Part shown: in pieces, positions 24,301-37,092 of the stretch | Position numbering within the stretch: the first letter of the stretch is position 1 | Layout of the letters: each line of letters starts with the position of its first letter | DNA from: Symsagittifera roscoffensis | Taxonomy: Eukaryota > Xenacoelomorpha > Acoela > Convolutidae | Assembly: GCF_963678635.1 (NCBI RefSeq) | Contig: NC_087064.1 | Span: 35,101,716 to 35,165,715 of the forward strand | Length of the DNA stretch: 64,000 bases | Reading direction: 5' to 3' | The notes under the pieces: model-generated | Told to the model about the DNA's origin: nothing | Databases searched by the model: none | The model's input: only the letters and a program-made list of their open reading frames with translations | Made by a program: the position numbers and the translations under genes

Positions 24301-26026
24301 GCTTGTCCTTTAATGCTATCAAAGTGGATCCCATCGGTGGTTAGTCTGGCCTGATCCATGGCTCTCAGCTCGTGTTCAATTTCCATAAGGATCATCCGTC
24401 CAGCATTCCGACTCGCCAAGTTCCTCATTATATTGCTCCACCTGATGACACCTTCATTATGTCTTCTTAATGTCGCTGTCAACGTCTTTGTGCTCATGGG
24501 TACGGTGCAGACGGTCAGTACCGCGCACTTGAGTTTATGCCAGAGAGTAGTAAATAGGCACACCATCTTCGACTCCCATTGTGCCTTTTCCTCATCTGAA
24601 CCTCTTGATACATTCTTCGTCCCTATTAGGATCATTATGATAGGGATCCTCCCTGGGTTCATCAGCTCCACCATCCAAAATAGCTGGGCTATCGTTGCAC
24701 CTCCAAAGGCCATCACCGTTGTGATCCAAGAGGTCCTCAAATTCTGGAGTACTCTCACTAAGCTGTCACCCAGTATCAGATGTGATGTCCCAAGTGGCGG
24801 TTGCTGCAGGTTTACTGCTGGGCTCCAAGTGGATCGCTTGAAGCAGGCTCGCGAATCCGTGTCCGGATCTCCTGTGAAGCTATACTTCAACTGGTTGTTC
24901 TTCTGCACGTCAATCACTCGGGACACTTTCTTCATCGGCATTTCTCGTATCTTTCTGTCTGGGACCTTAGAGCTCTTTGTTGGTAACGTTGTATCACTAA
25001 CTCTGGGACCTTAGAGCTCTTTGTTGGTAACGTTGTATCACTAATCGTCTCTTGGGAGAGTTGTACTCTGCCCGTGTTATCGACTGTTCCATAGGATGCA
25101 GTCACCCCGGATTCTAGCGCATTCCTATTAGCGACCACTCGTCCACATGTTTCTATCAATTTTCTCACCGTTTGCTTTACGACTGGGTCACCTAGGGTGT
25201 CACTCGGGTCCGGGATTGTCACTCGACCAGTTGTAGCTGGGAGTCGCGTCTCCGTCGTTTGACTCAACTCGCGAGGCGTCAAAAGTTCCATCGGGGACTG
25301 CCCACAAGTAATATTCCTTGTAGATATCACTCTTTCTACGGCTGTCGTCAACGCCAGCCGCTCCGATCGCTCTTTGTACTCTCGCCTCAAGCGCTCTATT
25401 TCTTCACCCTGTTTCTTGTTGCAATCTTCAAACATTCTCTTCAACATGTCTCTGTCTTCTTCCGTACTGAGCATGGTTTTGGTAATTTCGTCTAGCTCCC
25501 TTCTGGTCTTCTCCTGTTCTTCTATCGTTCCGTTAAGATCTTGCCTGGTTTCGTTCGTCTGAACTTCTTCTTCTACTCTCGCCTTCTTTGGTGTCACAGC
25601 TGCTCTCAGTTGTGATTCAGACGAGGCAGCCTCGCTGTTCATCTCCTGATGCATCCTTCTCAGACCAAGCCTAGGCTTGGCTGGTAGAGGCATCTCGCCT
25701 GGTTGGTATGTCCGGGAACTTCCCAATCCAGGCTCGTTCGCCAAGTCACTTGCTGAGAGATCCCCATTTCTCCACCTCATTACCCTCATGTTTGGGCGGT
25801 CTAGTACTACTCTTTTTCCATTTGCTGCCATCAATAAGACTTCTGTGGGGCGGTCCCCACGGTTATCATGCCCCAAGATGTTTATTAAGGCGGCCAGCAA
25901 CATGAATACCTCTGGGTCCTCCAGATCGAAGTCTCAATCCATCAACCGACGATAGATCACATCTATCATCGGTCCTACATACGCCTCTGCCAGGTCCATG
26001 TACTCGTTCAAATCATATTTGTCCAT
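21378..26026 (-). pseudogene. Copy 2 ORF2 with SGNH-like hydrolase, broken
   Basis: The start at 26,026 (MDKYDLNEYMDLAEAYVG) matches the ORF2 start of copy 3. Sense order is a leucine- and charge-rich N-terminal part with a coiled coil (about 25,540-25,330), the SGNH-like domain (LILGDSLVRVL near 24,770; FGGATIAQL; GTKN where copy 3 has GTND; DGIHF near 24,330), a region with FAGMNDH (near 23,310) and a C-terminal part to about 21,446. The GTND-to-GTKN change affects the SGNH block III, so activity is doubtful. An in-frame gap of about 24 codons follows the domain. At sites where copy 3 is frameshifted (near 57,050 and 58,057) this copy is continuous, which shows the original single frame. 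Confidence 0.78.
24958..25045. repeat. 44-base tandem duplication in copy 2 ORF2
   Basis: TCTGGGACCTTAGAGCTCTT and following recur with period 44 (24,958-25,001 and 25,002-25,045), nearly perfect. It shifts the ORF2 frame; a recent local event. Confidence 0.9.
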
Positions 26027-26101
26027 CTTCTTCTAGATTCGATTCTTATTATCAGTTTGATTAATAAAAATCAGGTGAATAATTAAATGATCAATCAAGA
26101 T

Positions 26102-26116
26102 CTAGAAAAGAGGTCA
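26102..26116 (-). promoter_or_regulatory. Splice-acceptor-like site before ORF2, copy 2
   Basis: The sense strand reads GTGACCTCTTTTCTAG then ATCTTGATTGATC, 76 bases upstream of the ORF2 start. Same position and sequence as in copy 3 (54,497-54,512) and copy 1 (near 168). Confidence 0.5.
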
Positions 26117-26117
26117 C

Positions 26118-26910
26118 GAATATCACTTTTGTCAGCTTTACTCCAATTTTATATTAAAATTTATTTAAAACAGTTGGATAAAAAAAGTTGATCCTAAATT
26201 TATTAAAACCAGTTTGTTGCTAAAGTTTTGGAATTCGACCAAAGAATGGACAGTCCAAACTTTGGATCTATTTCTAAGATTGTCATTCAGTTATCCATGG
26301 TCACTAATTCCTTCTTACCCAGGGTCTTAATAACATAACACATAACATAACACCCATGTAACACACAACACACATTTAGTATGACGCCTTCCTGCAAGCA
26401 ACCTAAACTCAGCCTATACTTAAAAAATTGTTCTTATGTAAGTATACTTGTATATTAGTATCAGAGAAGATTGTGTGTATCAGTGCATACAGCTCCCGTA
26501 CCAATATCACACTTGTCAGTTTCACTTTAACATATATCGTTAAAAGTTGCTTAAAAACAGTTCAGATAAAAAGATATTTATCCTAAAATTTATTAAAATC
26601 AATTGCTCTCTAAAATTTTGGAATTCGACCTAAGATTGGACAGTCCAAACTTTGGATCTATTCCTAAGATCGTCATTTATTTGTTCATGGTCACTAACCC
26701 CTACTTACCCATGATCTTAATAACCTAACACATAACATAACATAACATAACATAACACATAACATACATATCACATATTACATACAACTTAGTCTTTGGC
26801 CTAACACCCTCTCGCACATCACTCAGCCTATACTTAAGTAATATTTCTTATGTAGATATACTTGTATGTTCGTATCAGAGAATATCACGTGTGCAAGTGC
26901 GTACAATTCC
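26118..26910. repeat. ~384-base tandem duplication spanning the gag-pol end and spacer, copy 2
   Basis: Segment 26,118-26,501 is repeated at 26,502-26,910 at clearly lower than perfect identity. Both contain the GGACAGTCCAAACTTTGG block, the ATAACATAAC run and the end of the macro-like domain. Copy 3 has a single unit, so the duplication is specific to copy 2 and not recent. Confidence 0.82.
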
Positions 26911-28760
26911 CGAGGATGCAGTCGTCCTCTGTTCGGATCGTACACTGGAAGCGAGAGTTCCTTAACTTCCCTTTCCACAAGGAAGTCTCTCCATCTCGTC
27001 AAGGACAAGACTAGGTTTTCCGCGTCCACGTGCCGCTTCTCCGTCGCCCTCGTCACCAGGAAGCATAAGTACTTTCCCGTTATCTGTGACGCCGCCGGAG
27101 GCAAAGCTGCTACGCCTCCTATTCCTGGTCTTTGCTTCCAAAGGAATTCTATGTTTTTATATTCTCTCTTGAAATCTGCTGCTAACGCTGTCTTAAAACT
27201 CATGTCTGCTGTGATCGCTATCGCACATGTTCTATTTGTGAGTATAAAATCGCTATCTGTCAATGGTATGCTACTTGATTATTATTTTGGCAAGTTGAAG
27301 TATGACTCAACTACTCTCCTTATGTCCGGTTTCTTAGGTCTTAGGGTCCTCGCCTGTTTCTGCTTCTAGATCACCTGTCTCTCTTGCTATTCTTAATTTT
27401 AATTAATAATTTTTCAGTGTGGGTAATTCCTACCCCCACTCCCGGACAAAATATCCATCGATGGTATGTCGAGGAGTGATCCTAGCCACCTGTGAGCGTA
27501 TCATGAGCTCTTTCGTCAGTTCTCTCACGAAAGCTGTTCCGTTATCCGATTGAAATGTCATCGGACAACCATGTCTCGCTATCCACGTATTGATTAGGTG
27601 ATCGCACGTCTCTTCTGCTGAGGCAGTTATGCAGGGCACGGCCTCTGCATACATCGTGAAGTGATCTATCATGACCAAGACTTGATTGTAACCACTGTCT
27701 GTCATACATATCTTTAAGTGAACAATCTGCACCACCTCGTTGAATTCAGATGACTCGATCGACTGCAAGAGAAATCGAAATTTCCTTGAATCCTTGACCT
27801 GTTGGCATGACAGACATGCTGTTACCCACTTCTCACATGCCTTTTTCATTCCAGGCCACTCAAAGCATTTCAGGATCCTCTGGTATACTTTGTCAATTCC
27901 CTGATGGCCCATCTGATCATGTGACGTGAATAAAAGTTCTGTCTGATAGAGTTGCGGCAACACTATCGCGTTAAATTTGTACAGGACCTTGTCTTCTTCT
28001 CTTCTCTTACAAGCCACAATTCCGTCCTTGTTCAGATATAACCTTCCCTCTTTCTGCATAAAGTACTGTCTCAGAATGCGGTAACTGTCTTCCTCCAAGT
28101 CACCTTTGTCCGGAGCTCCATTTTTGATCCCCCTTTTCAGGTAGCTCGTCATGCGGTCATTTCTCTGCGCTCTTAAAAGGTCCGAGAGTCTTCAAAACTC
28201 GCCTTCAAATACGTCTTCATGACCCTCATCTGACTATTCATTTCATCTGGCTGATGCGTGTCATCTTCCATCTTAACGCACCAAATCTTCGCCAACGGTT
28301 GTGTTTCTTGTTCGAACGGTTGAAGATCAGTCCTGACTACCTCTTTTTGTGGCAACAAACTTATCGAACGTTTCGATACCGCTATTGTTTCCATATAATC
28401 TGCTGTGTTGTCAAAGACTCTTTCACCTGGTATGAGGTAGCGATCACTGTCAGGGTCTTGATATACCTCCCTGTCCAGATCCCTTGCTCGAGTCTCCACT
28501 AGTAGTGTGTGGATCGCTAGCTCTGACAGTTCCGATCCTGAGCTCGAGTTCCTCTCTGAGTAGTTGTCGATTCCGGATCAGTTCTGTGCGTTTTTTTCAT
28601 CCATCTAAACTCCCCGGACAAAATTTTATCCTCCAGGTTCTGTTCCTCATCAGAAACTTTTTCTTCTACATCAGACTCCCTGTACAAACTTTCTTGTCCC
28701 TGGTTTTGATCCTGAAATCGCCTGCTCTCCTCACCGTTTGTCTCCCCGGACAAATGATCT
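26823..28760 (-). pseudogene. Copy 2 integrase (internally deleted) and macro-like tail
   Basis: Sense pieces: linker (28,753-28,173), HHCC domain (HDQMGHQG near 27,920, CLSCQQ), catalytic core to about 27,480, then an abrupt join to the sequence just before the macro-like domain, which runs 27,263-26,823. The join near 27,460-27,470 falls at a short shared GACATACCATCGATGG-like sequence; about 1.25 kb present in copy 3 (52,293-53,541), including the catalytic Glu, GPY/F module and acidic linker, is missing. The first catalytic Asp is also replaced (QIVHLK). The macro-like domain itself is open from TDSDFILTNRTC to YYLSIG. Confidence 0.85.
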
Positions 28761-28774
28761 GATCCAGCTTTCGT

Positions 28775-30770
28775 TCAACCTCTTCGCCCCACTGATCTTG
28801 ATCCTCGAAGGGACGGTATGATCTTCATCTTCTCACTGACTGTCAGTGATGCCATAGCTGATGCCCACTCGGGGTCACCTCTGGTCACTTCTCTCTCTAA
28901 CAATCCTCCCAGCATCCGCATCACTTGCGGTGTGACCTGCACCGTCTTATCCAATAATGAGAGGCTGTTAATGTTCATGCGAGAGAGTTCCTGCTGGATT
29001 AGGTTCGATTGCAGCAATAGGTCCAAGGACACCGGGTCCTTCTTGGATAGAATTTTTATCTCGGCTGTTTTCTCTACAGGTAACTCAGTATGTCCTGGGA
29101 TTGGATGTCCAGACTTATCCAACCATCTCGTCAAGGGAAGCGCTTCATAAGTTTCTTTGTCCAGAAACGAGAACCCTTCCTTGATTTCTGCCTGATTGGC
29201 TTGCTTCTGTTCCAATATTTCATAGAACTCGGTACTCTTGCTGAGTTTGTCAGCATTCTGGTGATTATCACGCATCCTGTGCTCGATTATCATGTGGTAG
29301 CCATCTAATCTTACTATCCATCTACCAATATAACTCTGATCCATCGAGTATGTCTTCAACCAGGATAACGCTCTCCCCAAGTATGCGCGGTACTTTTCGA
29401 CGAATTAGACTACTGCAAACATTTCTGCTTTCGGTGCACCATATTTGATCTCAGTGTCATTCAACACCTTGCTGCCATATGCAATGGGACGTAGATCTGT
29501 TCTTCCATTCCATTCCTGCTCCTGATGCAGTATTCTTGAGATGGCTGCTACTGATGCGTCTGTGTCAAGAACATACATGCCCTTCTCTGTCTAGCACTGG
29601 AATGCCTAGCACTGGAGCTTCGCACAGTTCCCGCTTTATGTTCTCGAAGGCAGCTTGTGCTGCTTCGTTCCATTCGAACTTCTTTCCTTTGTTGCGCATC
29701 AGCTTCTGCATTGGATACACCTTGTCTGCATATCCTTTTATGAACTCACGGTAATATTTGGCGAATCCTAGGAAGCTCATGAGTTGTGTGTCCGTTCAGG
29801 GAGCCTTCCATGCCAACACAGCCTCTACTGCTTCCGGGTCCGGCCTCGCACCATGCCTGTCCACCATTCTTCCTCGATACTTGATTGCATCCCTGAGGAT
29901 CTCACATTTCGATGGTTTGCATTTCAAGCCTGCTCTCACCATGCAGCCAAAGACCTCATCGAGCCGATCAATGTGATCTTCCAGTGTGAGTGTTGCTATG
30001 ACCACGTAATTCACGTAACACATCACAAGGTTCCCGTACTTCTTCGTCACTCTGGTCGAAGCCTGAGCCATCAGTCTTTGAAAAGTGGCCGTTGCGTTGC
30101 ACACGCCGAAGGGCATCCTCTTCCACTTGTACAACCCCAATTCACATGCGAATCCGGTCTTTTCTCTGTCCTTCTTCCGCAGAGGGACCTGCCAGAAGGC
30201 AGAACCCAAATCTGGTGTGGTGAAGAACTTGGCATCACCAAAATTCGAGAGGCTCTCGTCTATTCGCGGTATCGGGTACGCATCTTTTATTGTCACCGCG
30301 TTCAAGTAACGAAAGTCGCAACAGAAACTAAGCTGCCCCCTTCTTTTTTGTCATGACTACCCCGCAAGCCCAGGGCGAATTCGGGGCTCATATCTATTTC
30401 CGCTCGGCACGCTTCCGATTTATGTGGCGTCATTCCTCTTGCGCCTTCCCTATGGGAAACGGCGCCTTCCTCTAGTTCGATCTCGTGTTCGACGAAGTTA
30501 CAACAACCGATATCCGCTTCATGTTTTGAAAATACAGCCGCGTTCCGATTTAAAACCGCCCGCAATGATTCAAAATCTCCCTCGCCTATTTTCCCTTTTA
30601 AAGGTTCTGTTTCTGACAAAACCAGTTTGTCAGATTCTAGTTCATTTAACGAGGGGCGTTTCGAAAAATTGGAGCAGCTCGACAAGCCGTCGTCTGTTTC
30701 GGATTTCATTGAAAACAGTTTATGAACAGATTTAAATTCATTAATTCTTTTTAAAATTATATCTTATCTT
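28775..30770 (-). pseudogene. Copy 2 reverse transcriptase and RNase H
   Basis: RT motifs on the minus strand: DLGSAFWQVPL (near 30,200), FGVCNATATFQRLM (near 30,090), and the catalytic box reading YVNY (near 30,015) in place of YVDD, which would abolish activity. RNase H pieces: VLDTDASVAAI region near 29,570 with a small rearrangement (LDREGHVCS), SKSTEFYE and the thumb FLGFAKYYREFIKGYADK. The G-run before the LRFCC motif (about 30,335) has the same 2-base deficit as copy 3, giving an in-frame TAG. Confidence 0.85.
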
Positions 30771-31620
30771 TGTTGGCATGATAAGGGCAGTCTTTCATGC
30801 TATATCTCTTCAAGTTTTGTGTCTCTTCATGGTCGGTCCTCATCGGCAAAGCGTAACCACGTTTCTTTCCACGCTGGATTGAAACCGTGGTGTCCAGTGT
30901 GTTCAATAACACACTGACACAGAGTCCGTTTCAGAGAAGCTCCGGCCTAAAATCACTGAACTTTGACTATTTGGGTTCGACGCCAATCAAACCTGTTTAC
31001 TATCACTTAACGAATTCGAATTTCTCATTCTAAAAATTGATACCACAACTTGTCCTGGCTGTATTTTTACCTTTCTATCTAAAAAGATTGGTATCTTGTT
31101 TTCGTCTGTTATTATTCTATTAATTGGTTTCTTAACATACTTCCGGTCCGGGTTTCTAATCCTTATTAGGCCGTTGTTCAAGTCAATCATCACGTCGAAA
31201 CTCCTGACAAAATCTCTGCCCAAGATGAACTGGTCGGAGTCGTTCAAATTCCCTACCACCAGGAAGCTCATCCAAAGATCCCGTCCTCCCATGGGGAGGA
31301 CCGTTATTGGTGTTCTTCCGGCCACGTAAATCGCTCCTCGATTGGCTGCCGCTAGTCAGAGATTCGTCGGAATTAGGTCTTCCCTCGTGAAGCCCATTCT
31401 CTCCCAATTTTTTATCGGCATCACGCTGCTACCGCTTCTATGTTCAGAAGCCCTGTGACTCCGATTTTCTTCCCGTTGGTGTCGAGCAGATGTGCAGACA
31501 CATCTGCTTTGTATCCGATGTGAACCGCGTCTTGCTCCATCATGGCCTTATGGCCAATTCTGCGGACCTTGAGTTCTTCCTGTCTCAAATAGATCTGCCC
31601 CATTTGGTCGCTATCTTGTT
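30771..31620 (-). pseudogene. Copy 2 protease region
   Basis: DLWMSFLVVGNLNDSDQFILGRDFVRSF (first and second halves near 31,280 and 31,230) mark the second half of the retropepsin. The active site is destroyed: GLLNIEAVAA near 31,430 where copy 3 has the DTG triad (LLDTGAVVSVMP). Stops and shifts flank it. Confidence 0.78.
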
Positions 31621-34600
31621 GTGACGTAGGTTCTAGTGTAGATACTTATCCCGTCTACGTTCAACATCACTTGATAAGGTCCATAGAATTCCACGTAACG
31701 CCCGTGGAGTTTCTTCGTTCGAGGGCCACCCGTCGTCAACAACGCTCGTACAGCCCTCGACTCAGTGCGTGGCTCTACCTGTCTCAGTTAATCTGCATAT
31801 GTGTCTAAATGAATCATAGTGAACTCTGCGGGTTCACTTAGGTTCCTGATCACCTGATGCCCCTCAACTGAACTTATTGACTGTATTCTGATTTCTTGTG
31901 ACACCATCCTGAACGTCTGCCCAGAGATCACATTTAGTTTCATACTCAAACTACTCGGTGCTTTCGTTTCTTCGACTTCTGATGCCTCGAAGGCGTTTAG
32001 CATTTCCTGAATTTTCTCATTCTCTAGTTCGAGCTTCACCTTCTGTTCGATCTCCTTCGTCACCAATTCCTGCTGGACTCTATTTAAAGCATCCCTTGCC
32101 GCTGCCCTATTGTCGATCTTGAAGTCATCCGCTGCAGTCACCGGTTCAGGTTCACGTATCTCTTCCGTTACCGCCTCTGCATCTTCTTCGTTGCCAGCTC
32201 TTGCTGTTTTTCTTTTCTGTGTGCCTCCGCTTCACTCAACAGGCGAGCCTTGCTGGCTTTCACATCCGATAAAGCTTCCTCATGCCTTGGATGCTTGATG
32301 TCTGCTACAGCATCCCAGAATTGTGGACAATCCGATTTAAAACGACCTTCCAAAATACAGAAGAAACACCTTGGGCCAAATTTCGCAATTACTTTTCTCA
32401 TGAAGTCTTCATGATCGACCTCTGACCCATCTTCATCCTCGAGGCTAAAGCCTATTGCTTTCATGCCCTGTTTCTAGGTTGGGCATGCCGACACAAGATG
32501 GTCCGTCGAACTGCAATTTGCACAAGAGCGTCTCTTGTCCATATCGTCCCTTGGTTTGTATCAGTTGTTTCCTTGGTTTGCTGGACTAATGTTAAAACTG
32601 CGATAATTGTTTTTGTAATATCCAGATCTCGATGGAGGCTTCAGCAAAAGATATTTTTCTGTCTTGAGTCTCAACTCCTCTGGTGTTAGCGCATTGGTTG
32701 AGAGTTGTGTGTAATGTGTCGCTAACATTGTTCGAAGCTCATCATTCTTCACACCATCGATGAATTTTGAGGCTACTGCCAGGTTCATCCTTCTGTTCCA
32801 CTCATCTGGTTGGCTACACCTTCTCAGCATCTCCAAATCGTCTAGAAACTTGTTTATCGTCTCATCTTCACGTTGCCTCCGTTTCTCGAAGCGCATCATT
32901 GCATGGTGTCCTTGCACCCCTGAGCCAAAGCGATTAAACAAGATTTCAAAAATTTACTCAGCAGTATCGCGCTGGTATTGCTTTTTGGCCATCACACAGT
33001 TTAAGGCTGTCCCTTCCAAGTTGCTGGTAAGAGCACTGCATTCTTGTCTTTCTGACAAATCCTCTTTTTCAAAACGCAGTTTCATCACCTCTATCCAGGT
33101 ATCAATACAGCCATCAGATTCGTCTTTAGCATCTTGGTTTCTTAAAAAAAAACCCTTTGGACTTTTCACTACGTTCACTGGTTCTAGATAACCTCGTAAG
33201 GAATGTTTCCGAAGACCTGCTCAGAGGTTCAAAGGCTGTGGCTCCGCCTGGGCTTGAATGCCCCGCCTGGGTATCATTGCCCCTGATAAGGGCTCTGGAT
33301 TTTCCCTCCTGTCCGAATCGCTGAGATTGTTTCTTCCTTGACTCGCATGACTCCTGTTCCTGGAATCCCATCTCCCAGTCGCATGTGTATCTTGCGTCGG
33401 TCGTTCGTTTGAGGTCTGTCTGATGCCAGTTGAACTTCCTCTGATGTTTGGGCCCCGTGTTTTATTGTCCCCTGTGGCATAGCTTGATAATCTGCCCCTT
33501 CCTATAGTGGAATCATATGTCCTTCTCCTACTCTGTTGTTCATTGAAGTTCTTTGTCGGCTCCCTGCTGGATTCTCCCGAGGTCGATTCCCCCTTTTTCG
33601 ACCCACTCCTGCTGCCTAGTAGCCCGTCCAATCTATCCATGATAGCCTGAGTTCGCCTCTCCAACATCACATCTATCTTCGTGTCAAGAGTCCCAAGAGG
33701 CTGTCCCTTCTCAGCTTCTCCATGTCGTGTTTCAGTCGTAACTCTCTCAGCGCAGCTTCCCTCGTCATTCGCGCCAAGTTCTTAGCCAAGTGTGCATCCG
33801 TTCTCTCTTTCAAGCGTTTTTCGCTTCTACTGTTTTCTTGTCTGTTGCGTTTGATCTCTTCCCGCAGATTTTCGCTCTCGACGTGGTCTGCCCTTTCTAG
33901 TTCACTCATTCTTAAGGACATCTGTTCATTCTGTTCTCCTATGCTGCCCACTATGTTGGTCAAGGCTTTTTCAATTGATGCTCCGTTAACCACTAATGGC
34001 GTCACAAATGGCGGTGTCACCCTGTTGATCCCAGTTAGCTTGATGCTGGTCAAAACTCGGGTATTGATTCTCTGCCTCGACGTCTTTCCATGATCCACTT
34101 CTGGATCCGCAGGTGCGTCACATAGCCCTGTGTTTTTTTTCTTCGAAGTTCGCATTTCCGAATTCGTCATGTTCACAAAGTCTCCTGACTGGCCTGATCC
34201 GTTTGTGGTCTTGTTTATTGTCCTCACTACACCAAATTGGTCCATGGTGCCAGTCTCTCTACCGGTGTATGCGTCATTCTCCTGAGTCGAACTATTGAGG
34301 CTGACTTGAGATCCAAAGTCATATTGCTCGTCATCGTCCTCTTTTTCTTCCTGGGTTTCTGCTTCATCGCCTGTAACCGTTCCCATGGTATATGGAAAAA
34401 AGTTTCCGAAAATGTTTTTCACTCTTTCTGAAAACGATGAGGACGTTGCCGGTTTCTCCGTCACGCCATGCAGCATGGTGTTGTCTGTGGGTGATGTTGT
34501 AGTCGCCACATCTTCAGTAGAGATGTCGGACAGTTCCGACAACTCTTCTCGGTCCAGGGTTCCGGTGGAAGTGGCAAAATCTGGGCCTTGTTCTACCGGA

Positions 34601-34893
34601 GTACATTCACTCGCCAATATTCTAATTCTTTTCCCTTCCGGTTCATGTCCCTACTGGTTTTCATCCATGGCAAGATCTGGATGGACCTCTACCTCTAACC
34701 TTGCCTTCTGTCCTTCTGAGGACTTTTGACTCCTGGTTTCAACCATTATGCCTGAAACTTTCTTCCCTATGTCGGTCCGAGTTCGTGTGATCCTTTCCAC
34801 AAAAGGGTCGTTCATTGCGTTTCTTTGTTTCTCTGGTATGAATTTCCTGGAGCTATCACTTAGTTTAGGTATCCCTGACTTGTCTAGACTCAT
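31621..34893 (-). pseudogene. Copy 2 gag
   Basis: The start at 34,893 (MSLDKSGIPK) matches copy 3. N-terminal acidic/charged region 34,893-34,650 and 34,617-33,950, coiled coil 33,950-33,690, capsid domain (FNRFGSGVQGHHAMMRFEKR) near 32,940-32,680, CCHC knuckles near 32,510 (CANCSSTD...) and 32,370 (CFFCILEGRFKSDC). The second knuckle has Arg in place of its His. The frame breaks include a shift right at the end of the coiled coil (33,673), close to the in-frame TAG of copy 3. Confidence 0.85.
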
Positions 34894-37092
34894 TTTCAAT
34901 TTATCACTTCTTACTGCCTTTACACTCAATTCGATTGCAAGTGTCCTTTTAGTCTGACTACTGATAGCAATAACACAACACAATAAATTCCAAAAATTTC
35001 ACTTAAATAGTGACCACGAATCCTTGTATGTTATCACAGTACAGCGTATATTCAGTTTATTCACAATAATCGATAATTAGTTGTAAGATTTGAAGCTAGC
35101 ACAGTATGATGATATCAATTTATTTAAATGATAGTGTTCTCACTTCCCTATCAAGCACAGATGTTATTGATTTAAAACCAAAATGAAGAAAAAAAAGAAT
35201 ATTTTCAATGAAAAATTGGTAGAATGTCTAGTAGACCCTTCCGGATTCAAGCTAAGCCTCTTATTTGACAATTCACCTTAACTGTGAAGGGTCTTATCAC
35301 TAGCCTAGTTTCGAATCAACTATGGATTTCTGGTTTCCTTAGCCTTCCCTTTTTGTCTAGAACAGCATAAAATTGCCTTATTCAACCGTTACTACCCTTT
35401 GGTAGGGGTGTAAGGGCATTCCAAAAAAAAAATTTTACAAAATGTGTAGGGCCTACCTTCCCGAATTAGTGAGTTTGCTAAAAAAAAACAATCTTAAAAA
35501 ATTTTCACGCTTTTTTTTCGAATAATTGATGCTTTTATGAGTAAGCTCACCTAATTTTTGATCTAATGGTACCAAGATCAACTGAATCTGTCAGGTAGCT
35601 TCAAAGTTGTTAACCAAAACGTCTTTTTTTCTAAAATCAAAAAATTTTCTCTCATGTAGGTTCCGCCTAACTTTTTTCGCAAATCCATTCTTTTCGACCT
35701 AAAAATTATTGATCCGAGCTCAAAAGGCCCATAATCTTCTAGTTCAATGCAAAAATCCCAATCAAAAACATTCCAGTTGAAAAAATTTGCCAAAAACAGT
35801 GCTATTTGGACCCTTCCGGATTGATGAATCCACTAAATCAAACACGTTAAGTTCGATTTCACTGTAACCCGGAAGGTTATCGGCAAACAAGTTTTAAAAC
35901 CTGTCAATTCACCAGTGAAAGTTGTCCGAACAACAGTTTTTACTGTCCTAACTCAAAAATTTCAAAAAAAAATTTTTTTTGTAACGTTTCGTTTTTTCAA
36001 AAATCAAGAAAATTCGGTTTTTGGTACCCAATTTGTTCCAACCACTTCCGAACTAAACTTAACCCGTTCTACCTATTATACTAGTAAAGTTATGATGTAA
36101 CTCACTAATTTAGCGCTTTTTTCCGTTTCAAAAAATATCGATATCTCAAAAATCGCGATTTTGTGGGGGGATCAAAATATTGCTATTTTGACCCTAAAAA
36201 CCGGTCTGCTTAGTGTGTTTTTTACTGAAAAACGGTATGGGAGTATTAATATAGGCTGTATAAATAGTAATACTAGTAATAATAAACGCCTCCGGGTTTG
36301 TTCAAAATCCGAATTAAGGTGCTTAACTCGGAAATTCGAAGTTCGGTGAAGGGTCACAACAGTGCAGTCACTGTCGAGCCCCCCACAGAGTAATATCTCT
36401 TTTTTTTGTACCAAAAGGAATACAAAACTTGTTAACGATACCCAACAGTCGATTGTTGTTGTCCTTGAGCCCATATTGTCGCTCCTTGAACTGTTTGCCG
36501 GATCTGTCTTCTTCTCTAATCCCGAGACCCTTCCGGATTGAGCGCAAATTAGCATTAACGTGCTTAAACACTCAAACAACCCTACAGTACAAGCACCACA
36601 AACGGGCCACACAATTGATCGTAACAATCCTGAATGATATAAATGCCTGTAACAACAATATATCTAAAAAAACAAATCTGGGGGGTCACATCTCGTCTGG
36701 GTTTTTTTTCGACTGTTTTTGGTTTTTTCGACTGTTTTTGGTTTTTTCGATTATTTATATGTTTTTTGTTTTTTCTTAGGAATTATATTACTTTTTGTTG
36801 GGTTTCTTGTGTATCTTCAAGTGTTTTGGTCACGTGTTTTTGGTCACGTACCACTCAGATAGTGAGGGGAACGCGAATCCCCGCACCCTTCCTGGTTCGT
36901 GAATTTTCGGTCTTAACTAGGTTAAAAAGCTAATCACGGGAATCCGAAGGCTTCCGCGTTCCGAACTACACTTCCGCCCCGGTGGTAAAGGCGTTGTTTT
37001 GAGCATCCGCTCGGCGCGGAGTGCTCGTTAACGGTTCTGCCGGTCATGTTGTTAAAAAAGAATAACACCCAGAAGCGCCATAAAAACATCTA
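34894..37092 (-). other. Copy 2 5' leader, no gene
   Basis: About 2.2 kb between LTR and gag without a supported gene. It aligns along most of its length with 41,646-44,632 of copy 3 in the opposite orientation, but lacks most of the dense CCGGAGGGG array. CCTTCCGGATT-type motifs are at 35,237, 35,811 and 36,529. Confidence 0.75.
37066..37080 (-). promoter_or_regulatory. Candidate primer-binding site, copy 2
   Basis: Minus-strand TGGCGCTTCTGGGTG starts 12 bases after the 5' LTR end GTTACA. Starts with TGG as expected for pairing to a tRNA CCA end; nearly identical in copies 1 and 3. The tRNA cannot be named with confidence. Confidence 0.5.

Noticed and set aside
26690-26770. (ATAAC)n run as a telomere-like repeat
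   Set aside because: It lies inside the spacer of the giant element in all copies and does not match common animal telomere units.
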